Source: Coprococcus sp.
GTDB taxonomy: Bacteria; Bacillota; Clostridia; Lachnospirales; Lachnospiraceae
Reading direction: 5' to 3'
DNA: 5,071 bases
NCBI GenBank assembly: GCA_016297495.1
Contig: JAEDGN010000111.1
Span: 1-5,071 of the forward strand
A program made the translations under genes and the position numbers. This document shows, one piece after another, positions 1 through 5,003 of the stretch; positions within the stretch are counted from its first letter, which is position 1, and each line of letters begins with the position of its first letter. Under the pieces are notes generated by a model. The model made no database searches and was not told where the DNA came from. It saw only the letters and a list, made by a program, of their open reading frames with translations.

Positions 1-707
1 CCAAGGATAATGTTACCATGCGTATTGATACGGTTGTGTTCTATCAGATTACAGATCCGAAACTTTACTGCTATGGTGTTCAGAATCCGATCATGGCCAT
101 TGAGAATCTGACAGCCACGACACTTCGTAATATTATCGGCGATCTGGAGCTGGATGAGACGCTGACATCCCGTGAGATCATCAATGCCAAGATGCGTTCT
201 ACACTGGATGAAGCCACAGACCCATGGGGTATCAAGGTGAATCGTGTGGAACTGAAGAATATCATTCCTCCGGCAGCTATTCAGGATGCCATGGAGAAAC
301 AGATGAAGGCTGAACGTGAACGTCGTGAATCCATCCTGATTGCAGAAGGTGAGAAACGTTCCGCCATCCTGAAGGCCGAAGGTCATAAGGAATCGGTTAT
401 CCTTCAGGCTGAGGCTGACAAGCAGTCTGCCATCCTTCGTGCAGAGGCTGTCAAGGAAGCAAAGATTCGTGAGGCTGAAGGTGAGGCGCAGGCTATTCTG
501 AAGATCCAGCAGGCCAATGCGGATGGTATCCGTTTCATTCGCGAAGCCGGCGCGGATTCTGCGGTTCTTCAGCTGAAGAGTCTTGAGGCATTTGGCAAGG
601 CTGCCGACGGCAAGGCGACGAAGATCATCATTCCTTCAGATATTCAGGGACTGGCAGGTCTTGCCACATCCATCGCGGAAGTTGTCAGGGAATCTGATGT
701 TAAATAA
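1..707 (+). CDS. SPFH/band-7 (stomatin/prohibitin-like) membrane scaffold protein, 5' partial
   Basis: This is the C-terminal part of an SPFH (stomatin/prohibitin/flotillin/HflK-C) family protein. Such proteins are membrane-anchored, form large oligomeric rings and organise membrane microdomains or modulate membrane proteases. The frame is open to the left edge (codons from position 3 read KDNVTM...), so the ATG at 18 is internal. By comparison with full-length homologues, roughly 85-90 residues with the N-terminal membrane anchor are missing. Visible are the SPFH core (IDTVVFYQITDP; ENLTATTLRNIIGDLELDE; DPWGIKVNRVELKNI) and a long charged helix with five tandem 11-residue repeats (327-491). 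The tail (KSLEAFGKAADGKATKIIIPSD) is typical of the bacterial stomatin/QmcA-like branch. It ends in tandem TAA stops and a terminator follows, so it closes its unit. Twelve of 14 arginine codons are CGT, which suggests high expression. Such genes often sit beside nfeD, but the upstream neighbour is not visible. Family assignment is firm; the specific cellular role is unknown. Confidence 0.95.
   Translation, partial: KDNVTMRIDTVVFYQITDPKLYCYGVQNPIMAIENLTATTLRNIIGDLELDETLTSREIINAKMRSTLDEATDPWGIKVNRVELKNIIPPAAIQDAMEKQMKAERERRESILIAEGEKRSAILKAEGHKESVILQAEADKQSAILRAEAVKEAKIREAEGEAQAILKIQQANADGIRFIREAGADSAVLQLKSLEAFGKAADGKATKIIIPSDIQGLAGLATSIAEVVRESDVK
327..491 (+). repeat. five tandem 33-base (11-residue) coiled-coil repeats inside the SPFH gene
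   Basis: Five consecutive units of 11 codons encode a pattern close to S-x-I-L-x-A-E-x-x-K-x: SAILKAEGHKE, SVILQAEADKQ, SAILRAEAVKE, with a degenerate unit on each side. An 11-residue (hendecad) period fits a right-handed or straight coiled coil. This is the helical region that SPFH proteins use for oligomerisation. The repeats have diverged at DNA level, so this is a protein-structural repeat rather than a recent tandem duplication. Confidence 0.8.
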
Positions 708-728
708 TAATTGATACAGGAATATTCG

Positions 729-759
729 GGGGGCTGTTCTATGACAGCTCCCATTTTTT
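729..759 (+). terminator. intrinsic terminator after the SPFH gene
   Basis: A 9-bp stem (GGGGGCTGT, 729-737, with ACAGCTCCC, 744-752, one G-U pair) closes a six-base loop. After one A it is followed by six T residues (754-759). It lies 22 bases after the stop codon, which is the classic rho-independent layout, and it separates the SPFH gene from the PAP2 gene. Confidence 0.9.
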
Positions 760-857
760 GTCATGTTTTCATCTTTCTTCATGGGTGCTCATATATTATT
801 AAAGAAAGATATTTGTATACAAAATGCGGAACTTTAAGAAATTCTTCAGAAATTAGA
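760..857. other. AT-rich non-coding region with a short palindrome and a direct repeat
   Basis: No plausible gene is visible here. It holds a perfect 12-bp palindrome TTTGTATACAAA (812-823), an 11-base imperfect-centre inverted repeat AAGAAATTCTT (836-846), and two copies of AGAAATT (837-843 and 848-854) with an 11-base period ending just before the -35 box of the PAP2 promoter. These could be regulator sites, but short AT-rich repeats also arise by chance. Confidence 0.4.
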
Positions 858-887
858 TAGACATTTTTCAAGTTTAGGGTGTATACT
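858..887 (+). promoter_or_regulatory. probable sigma-A promoter of the PAP2 gene
   Basis: The -35 box is TAGACA (858-863, five of six matches to TTGACA). The -10 box is TATACT (882-887, five of six matches to TATAAT). They are separated by 18 bp. Transcription would start near 894 and give a leader of about 50 bases before the start codon at 947. The upstream terminator supports an independent promoter in this gap. Confidence 0.7.
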
Positions 888-946
888 TCTGTTTGTAAAA
901 AATGGAAGCATTGTTTTGGTATAAATGAGTATTAACGGAGGTTCAT

Positions 947-1606
947 ATGAGGAAGATGAGACAATGGGTAATAGATCACCCGATCGGATTTGTGGCAGCA
1001 TTTTCAGCGTTATATTTTATATGGTTTTTCCTGCTTGAACAATTCAGAGAACCGGTATTGATGGTTCATTCATCGCTGGATGATAAAATTCCTTTCTGCG
1101 AGTATTTTATTGTTCCGTATCTTCTGTGGTTTGTATGGATAGCAGTTACATTTATCTATTTCTATAGAAACAGCAGGGAGGATTTCTATCATGCCTGCCG
1201 TTATATGTTTACAGGAATGATTATTTGTCTGGCTATTTATACGGTTTTGCCTACAGGCCTGGAACTCAGGCCTCAGATTGCCAACGATAATATTTTTTCT
1301 CAGCTGGTGGCAATGATATACACAGTGGATACGTCCACGAATGTGTGTCCGTCCATTCACGTATTTAACAGTATTGCAGTCAATACTGTCATTCAGCATT
1401 CAGATATCTTCAGACATAAGAAGCTGGTACATGCAGGATCCTATTTACTGGCTATTGCCATCTGCATGTCAACGGTTTTGCTGAAGCAGCATTCTATCAT
1501 CGATGTATTTTGGGGCTGTGTACTGGGCATCGTTCTCTATCCGCTGTCCTACAGATCCATGTATGACGACGACAGAGCCGGAGAGTACAAGGTGCATGTT
1601 TCATAG
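947..1606 (+). CDS. PAP2-superfamily membrane phosphatase/phosphotransferase (IPC-synthase-like motif variant)
   Basis: This 219-residue integral membrane protein has about six hydrophobic segments, near residues 13-31, 54-73, 83-102, 134-150, 163-180 and 183-200. It carries the two C-terminal signature motifs of the PAP2 (type 2 phosphatidic acid phosphatase) superfamily. One is CPSIH (residues 134-138, in place of the common PSGH); the other is LLKQHSIID (178-186), with H182 and D186 as the expected catalytic pair with H138. The PSIH and KQH forms resemble the inositolphosphorylceramide/sphingomyelin-synthase-like branch more than classic undecaprenyl-pyrophosphate phosphatases. The substrate is probably a lipid phosphate or a phospholipid head group at the outer membrane face; this is inferred. 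The start is well supported: GGAGG at 937-941 lies five bases before the ATG. The gene has its own promoter and terminator. Nine of ten arginine codons are AGA/AGG, unlike the SPFH gene before it. The family is clear; the reaction is not. Confidence 0.88.
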   Translation: MRKMRQWVIDHPIGFVAAFSALYFIWFFLLEQFREPVLMVHSSLDDKIPFCEYFIVPYLLWFVWIAVTFIYFYRNSREDFYHACRYMFTGMIICLAIYTVLPTGLELRPQIANDNIFSQLVAMIYTVDTSTNVCPSIHVFNSIAVNTVIQHSDIFRHKKLVHAGSYLLAIAICMSTVLLKQHSIIDVFWGCVLGIVLYPLSYRSMYDDDRAGEYKVHVS

Positions 1607-1611
1607 GCGAC

Positions 1612-1699
1612 AGAGCTGCACGTATAACGGACTATTTTCAGGGGGTTCTTTGGATTAACACAAAGAACCCCTTAAAGTTGTGTGCGGCAGCTCTTTTTT
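1612..1699 (+). terminator. terminator region after the PAP2 gene, possibly nested
   Basis: A perfect 11-bp hairpin (GGGGTTCTTTG 1642-1652 with CAAAGAACCCC 1661-1671, eight-base loop) lacks a good T tract of its own, being followed only by TTAAAGTTG. It is enclosed by an outer pairing of AGAGCTGC (1612-1619) with GCAGCTCT (1687-1694). That pairing extends by four more pairs (1621-1624 with 1683-1686) past a one-base bulge and runs straight into six T residues (1694-1699). The whole could act as a two-tier intrinsic terminator. Terminator function is likely; the nested fold is inference from base pairing. Confidence 0.75.
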
Positions 1700-1700
1700 A

Positions 1701-1729
1701 TTGATATTTTCCGGAAAATAAGGTAATAT
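1701..1729 (+). promoter_or_regulatory. probable promoter of the birA-coaX-dus operon with a palindrome in its spacer
   Basis: The -35 candidate is TTGATA (1701-1706, five of six). A 17-bp spacer leads to TAATAT (1724-1729, four of six); an alternative -10 is TATGAT (1727-1732, five of six, 20-bp spacer). The perfect 16-bp palindrome TATTTTCCGGAAAATA (1705-1720) fills most of the spacer and overlaps the end of the -35 box, where a bound repressor would block polymerase. It directly follows the T tract of the preceding terminator. A promoter must lie in this gap if the terminator works, but the boxes are not perfect. Confidence 0.5.
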
Positions 1730-1746
1730 GATAAGTAAAGCTTTTT

Positions 1747-1751
1747 GGAGG
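1747..1751 (+). promoter_or_regulatory. ribosome binding site that sets the birA start
   Basis: GGAGG lies eight bases before the ATG at 1760. An in-frame TTG at 1745 overlaps this Shine-Dalgarno sequence and cannot be its start, so translation is assigned to the ATG at 1760. Confidence 0.85.
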
Positions 1752-1759
1752 TCAGCGGC

Positions 1760-2737
1760 ATGAAGGGGAGAATATTGAAATGTCTCAGAGAAACAGATGA
1801 TTATGTGTCGGGACAGCAGTTGTGCCAGGAATTGAAAGTATCCAGAACAGCGGTATGGAAGGTGATGAATCAGCTGAAGGAAGAGGGCTATATGATCGAG
1901 GCAGTGAAAAATCGCGGTTATAGATTGGTACGTACGCCGGATCTTGTGACTGCTGATGAGCTGAACAGTATTCTGAAGACATCCTGGGCCGGGAAAACTG
2001 TTATTTATGAAGAGAAACTGGTGTCTACCAATCAGACTGCCAAGGTCCTTGCGGAGCAGGGAGCCGGTCATGGCACACTGGTGGTGGCGGAAAGGCAGAC
2101 AGCCGGTAAGGGACGCCGGGGGCGTGAATGGCATTCTCCAAAGGGCAGCGGTATATGGATGAGTATTCTTCTGAGACCGGATATACGTCCGGATAAGGCA
2201 TCCATGTTAACGCTTGTGGCGGCAATGGCAGTTTACGATGCCATCAGCAGCCGGATACAGGGCTGTTCCATCAAATGGCCCAATGATATTATTATTGACG
2301 GGCGGAAGGTATGCGGTATTTTGACGGAGATGAGTTCAGAACCGGATCATATTCATTATGTGGTGATCGGTATCGGTATCAATGTCAATACTGAGGATTT
2401 TCCGGAGGATATTGCCGGGGTTGCGGCGTCTATGCATACGGCATCAGGGCAGTATTTTAAACGAAGTGAGATGATAACGGATGTCCTGCAGACTTTTGAG
2501 ATATACTATGATCGTTTTATGGAAACGTCTGATCTGTCAGAATTGATGGAGGAATATAATAAACGGCTGATCAATTACGGGCAGCGTGTCTATATAGAGG
2601 AACGAGGCAGAAAATATGACGGTATAGCCGAGGGGATTGACAGAGAAGGTTGTCTGCTTGTACGGAGGGATGACGGAATGGTTGTGCAGGTCATATCCGG
2701 GGAAGTGTCTGTCCGTGGCGTTCTTGGTTATGTTTAG
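1760..2737 (+). CDS. birA: bifunctional biotin-[acetyl-CoA-carboxylase] ligase / biotin repressor
   Basis: BirA activates biotin with ATP to biotinyl-5'-AMP and transfers it to a lysine of biotin-dependent carboxylases. Forms with an N-terminal DNA-binding domain also repress biotin synthesis or uptake genes. The 325-residue protein shows a winged-helix domain at residues 1-57 (VSGQQLCQELKVSRTAVWK, then the wing NRGYRLV). The ligase core contains STN (89-91) and the biotinyl-AMP-binding loop GKGRRGREW (116-124). It also has KWPND (172-176), GRKVCGIL (181-188; K183 is the expected active-site lysine) and GIGINVN (204-210). A small SH3-like C-terminal domain spans about 275-325 and ends SGEVSVRG. 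All key motifs are intact and length is normal for the long, regulatory class (E. coli BirA is about 320 residues). It is the first gene of the operon. Its stop codon TAG overlaps the AGGAGG of the next gene, suggesting translational coupling. Biotin-gene targets are not in this window. Confidence 0.96.
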   Translation: MKGRILKCLRETDDYVSGQQLCQELKVSRTAVWKVMNQLKEEGYMIEAVKNRGYRLVRTPDLVTADELNSILKTSWAGKTVIYEEKLVSTNQTAKVLAEQGAGHGTLVVAERQTAGKGRRGREWHSPKGSGIWMSILLRPDIRPDKASMLTLVAAMAVYDAISSRIQGCSIKWPNDIIIDGRKVCGILTEMSSEPDHIHYVVIGIGINVNTEDFPEDIAGVAASMHTASGQYFKRSEMITDVLQTFEIYYDRFMETSDLSELMEEYNKRLINYGQRVYIEERGRKYDGIAEGIDREGCLLVRRDDGMVVQVISGEVSVRGVLGYV

Positions 2738-2748
2738 GAGGAACGAAT

Positions 2749-3096
2749 ATGTATCAGGATAAAATGGTATTATGCGCGTCCAGCGCTTACGAGAAGAAAT
2801 TTTATCTGAATGAGAATTTTGATGGTCTGCCGCAGCATATAAAGGATGAACTGAAGATTCTGTGTGTATTGTTTACGGAGGATGTGGGCGGAATTCTGTC
2901 TCTGGAATTCGATGAGGATGGTAATCTTGAACTGAACACATCCGCTGATGAAGGGGATCTTTTATATGATGATATCGGCAGCGTACTGAAAATCAAACAG
3001 ATGCAGCAGGAGAAACAGGAGCTCTTTGAGTCTCTGGAAATGTATTATAAAGTATTCTTTTTAGGGGAGGATCTGGAAGATGATAATGGTCATTGA
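2749..3096 (+). CDS. small acidic protein of unknown function (possibly DUF6145 family)
   Basis: This 115-residue protein has no recognisable catalytic motif, signal peptide or membrane segment, so it is probably cytosolic. It is strongly acidic (27 Asp/Glu against 9 Lys) and contains no arginine or tryptophan. A central part (residues 36-80: LKILCVLFTEDVGGILSLEF, then a DEDGNLEL turn and DEGDLLYDDIGSVLK) looks like alternating strands and helices. A charged Gln/Glu/Lys-rich helix (80-99) follows, then YYKVFFLGEDLEDD. Cysteines are at 9 and 39. Translation is well supported: AGGAGG at 2736-2741, seven bases before the ATG, overlaps the birA stop. The 3' end overlaps coaX by 17 bases. From memory, similar proteins sit between birA and coaX in Lachnospiraceae and are labelled DUF6145; I could not check this. 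Its place in the operon suggests co-expression with biotin and coenzyme A functions, but no function should be assumed. Confidence 0.85.
   Translation: MYQDKMVLCASSAYEKKFYLNENFDGLPQHIKDELKILCVLFTEDVGGILSLEFDEDGNLELNTSADEGDLLYDDIGSVLKIKQMQQEKQELFESLEMYYKVFFLGEDLEDDNGH
3064..3070 (+). promoter_or_regulatory. ribosome binding site that sets the coaX start
   Basis: GGGGAGG lies inside the end of the preceding gene, nine bases before the ATG at 3080. A second in-frame ATG at 3086 would be 15 bases away, which is too far, so 3080 is preferred. Confidence 0.75.
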
Positions 3097-3871
3097 TGTC
3101 AGTAATACCAATATTACCCTGGGCACATTTAAAGGTGAAAAGATTCAGAGAATCTATCGTGTGACCACCAAGATTCCGAGGACATCCGACGAATATGGTG
3201 TTCTGCTCAGGGATCTGGTGCGTCTGTCCAATGCCAGCCATCATGATATTGAAGGCATCATTATCGCTTCTGTTGTGCCGAATGTTATGTATTCCCTGAC
3301 CAATGCCTGTGTCAAATATTTTCATATTCATCCGATCATTGTGGGACCGGGTGTCAAGACCGGTGTCAGGGTCGGTGCGGAAAATCCGAAAGAGGCAGGC
3401 TCCGATCTGATCGTCAATGCGGCGGCGGTGAAGGAACTGTATGGCGGACCGGCTATAGTTATCGATTATGGAACGGCTACCTCCTATCAGCTGGTACTGG
3501 CTGATGGTATGCTGGATTCTGTCGTTATTGCTCCGGGGATCCAGACCAGCGTTCAGGCACTTACCAGTGATGCTGCCAGAATTCCTGAAGTAGAGATTAA
3601 AAAGCCGAAGACCATTCTGACAAAAGATACGACAGAATGTATCCAGGCAGGTATTGTGTTTGGAACTATCGGAGAGACGGAGTATATTGTACGCAGAATG
3701 AAAGAGGAATCGGGTCTTGGAGATATCAAGGTTGTAGCAACAGGCGGTTTCGGCAAGGTCATTGCCGATGAGACGGATGTTATTGATATCTATGATAATA
3801 TGCTGACCCTTCAGGGGCTGCGTATCATCTATTACAAAAATGCAGGCATAAACAGGAAGAATCGGGCATAG
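3080..3871 (+). CDS. coaX: type III pantothenate kinase
   Basis: CoaX phosphorylates pantothenate to 4'-phosphopantothenate with ATP, the first step of coenzyme A synthesis. The type III enzyme belongs to the ASKHA (actin-like) fold, needs a monovalent cation and is generally not inhibited by CoA. The 263-residue length is normal. Visible motifs are the N-terminal phosphate loop DVSNTN (residues 6-11), RTSDEYG (34-40) and GPGVKTG (89-95). Next come GSDLIVNAAA (107-116; D109 is the expected general base), VIDYGTATSY (127-136) and APGIQTS (151-157). The C-terminal ATP-site element is ATGGF (220-224). Two family positions differ: DVGNT reads DVSNT (S8), and the Arg of GADR is Leu110. Everything else is intact, so I expect an active enzyme. 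The gene overlaps the upstream small gene by 17 bases and ends one base before dus, so it is in mid-operon. It is homologous to B. subtilis CoaX (YacB). Confidence 0.96.
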   Translation: MIMVIDVSNTNITLGTFKGEKIQRIYRVTTKIPRTSDEYGVLLRDLVRLSNASHHDIEGIIIASVVPNVMYSLTNACVKYFHIHPIIVGPGVKTGVRVGAENPKEAGSDLIVNAAAVKELYGGPAIVIDYGTATSYQLVLADGMLDSVVIAPGIQTSVQALTSDAARIPEVEIKKPKTILTKDTTECIQAGIVFGTIGETEYIVRRMKEESGLGDIKVVATGGFGKVIADETDVIDIYDNMLTLQGLRIIYYKNAGINRKNRA

Positions 3872-3872
3872 G

Positions 3873-4853
3873 ATGATGAAACCTTTACAGATTGGTTCCC
3901 TGTGTATTGAGCATCCCGTTATACTGGCACCCATGGCAGGCGTTACGGACCTGCCATTTCGTGTGCTTTGCCGGGAGCAGGGCTGTGGCCTTGTCTATAC
4001 GGAGATGGTCAGTGCAAAGGCGATTACTTATAAGAATAAAAATACTTTTTTTCTCATGGAGACGGTACCGGAGGAACGCCCTGTGGCACTTCAGCTGTTT
4101 GGTTCCGAGCCGGATATTATGGCTGAAGCGGCATCCATGATTGCGGACAGGGATTTCGATATACTGGATGTGAATATGGGGTGCCCTGTTCCAAAGGTGG
4201 TTAACAACGGGGAAGGATCGGCCCTTATGAAGCAGCCAAAGCTGGCAGGAGAGATTATCAGGCGTCTTGTCCGCACCATTGATAAACCGGTTACGGTGAA
4301 GATACGTAAAGGGTTTGATGACACCTGCATCAATGCGGTGGAAATGGCAAAAATGCTTGAGGACAGCGGGGCATCAGCGGTGGCGGTTCACGGCAGGACA
4401 AGAGCCCAGTATTACAGCGGGCAGGCGGACTGGGATATTATCCGGCAGGTGAAAGAGTCTGTCCGTATACCGGTCATTGGAAACGGCGATATTTTCACAC
4501 CACAGGATGCGAAAAGAATGCTTGAAGAAACAGAGTGTGACGGCATCATGGCTGCCAGAGGCGCCAGAGGCAATCCATGGCTGTTCAGAGATATTGTGGA
4601 TTATCTGGAGAAAGGTATTCTCCACCAGAAACCGTCCCTTCAGGAGATGACGGATATGATGCTGCGTCATGCGGATATGCATATCCGGCATAAAGGCGAG
4701 TATCAGGGAATACGGGAGATGCGCAAGCATGTGGCCTGGTATACGGCGGGATATCCGGGATCTGCAAGAATGCGGCAGGCTGTCAATGAGGTGGAATCCT
4801 ATGAGGAATTGAAGGATCTGCTGGCTGTATGGCTGGGCAATTACCATGCATGA
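3873..4853 (+). CDS. dusB: tRNA-dihydrouridine synthase, DusB type
   Basis: Dus enzymes use FMN and NADPH to reduce specific uridines of the tRNA D-loop to dihydrouridine. The 326-residue protein has the FMN-binding TIM barrel with APMAGVTDLPFR (19-30), ALQLFG (72-77) and DVNMGCPVPKV (99-109; C104 is the catalytic cysteine). It continues with VKIRKG (142-147), VHGRTR (172-177), GNGDI (203-207) and the FMN-phosphate region MAARGARGNPWLF (226-238). A helical C-terminal tRNA-binding domain follows (about 250-326, with MRKHVAWY). Length and motifs fit the DusB/Dus1 group found in Firmicutes; which tRNA positions it modifies cannot be read here. The start follows the coaX stop after one base. ATGs at 3873 and 3876 are both possible, and the only upstream Shine-Dalgarno-like stretch (AGGAAG, 3854-3859) is distant, so translation is probably coupled to coaX. 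No terminator follows, so read-through into greA is possible. Confidence 0.95.
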   Translation: MMKPLQIGSLCIEHPVILAPMAGVTDLPFRVLCREQGCGLVYTEMVSAKAITYKNKNTFFLMETVPEERPVALQLFGSEPDIMAEAASMIADRDFDILDVNMGCPVPKVVNNGEGSALMKQPKLAGEIIRRLVRTIDKPVTVKIRKGFDDTCINAVEMAKMLEDSGASAVAVHGRTRAQYYSGQADWDIIRQVKESVRIPVIGNGDIFTPQDAKRMLEETECDGIMAARGARGNPWLFRDIVDYLEKGILHQKPSLQEMTDMMLRHADMHIRHKGEYQGIREMRKHVAWYTAGYPGSARMRQAVNEVESYEELKDLLAVWLGNYHA

Positions 4854-4882
4854 AATGCCTGCCGGAAAAAGGAATGAATTGG

Positions 4883-4911
4883 TTGACAGTATTTGGACGA
4901 TAGTCTATAAT
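4883..4911 (+). promoter_or_regulatory. consensus sigma-A promoter of greA
   Basis: A perfect -35 box TTGACA (4883-4888) and a perfect -10 box TATAAT (4906-4911) are separated by exactly 17 bp. The start site should be near 4918, giving a leader of about 86 bases before the greA ATG. This should be a strong constitutive promoter, letting greA and what follows be transcribed independently of the birA-dus operon. Confidence 0.92.
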
Positions 4912-4917
4912 ACAAGG

Positions 4918-4989
4918 ATGTATACGGTGAAAACGGCACATTTATTAATGAAGAATAATATCATTTTTCAGATGAAAATCTATAGATAG
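4918..4989 (+). other. possible 23-codon leader ORF in the greA 5' untranslated region
   Basis: An open frame starts with ATG at 4918, about the predicted first transcribed base. It runs 23 codons (MYTVKTAHLL... to ...QMKIYR) and stops at TAG 4987-4989, overlapping the AGGAAGGG of greA. There is no room for a Shine-Dalgarno sequence, so it would have to be leaderless. The same stretch can form two mutually exclusive AU-rich hairpins (4949-4970 and about 4965-4978). It may be chance. Confidence 0.2.
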
Positions 4990-5003
4990 GAAGGGATTTT
5001 ATT

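Noticed and set aside
893..925. TTGTAA (893-898) with TATAAA (920-925) as the PAP2 promoter
   Set aside because: The spacer is 21 bp, too long; TAGACA/TATACT at 858-887 is a better match in both boxes and spacing.
1705..1720. The palindrome upstream of birA as part of a transcription terminator
   Set aside because: It has no loop and no following T tract, and the preceding terminator already ends at the T run 1694-1699.
1745..1759. TTG at 1745 as a birA start adding five residues
   Set aside because: It overlaps the GGAGG ribosome binding site; ATG at 1760 has ideal spacing and gives a typical BirA N terminus.
1655..2134. A 159-codon minus-strand open frame opposite the start of birA
   Set aside because: It overlaps the terminator, the promoter region and the BirA DNA-binding domain, and its translation resembles no family I know.
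2993..3934. A 313-codon open frame on the minus strand opposite coaX
   Set aside because: It lies antisense to a clear coaX gene with intact motifs, has no recognisable domain, and its composition is typical of an antisense shadow.
4374..4847. A 157-codon minus-strand open frame opposite the 3' half of dus
   Set aside because: It is fully antisense to conserved Dus motifs and has no recognisable product or promoter.
4854..4882. A terminator between dus and greA
   Set aside because: Only a four-base stem (GCAT/ATGC) is visible and there is no T tract, so I see no intrinsic terminator here.
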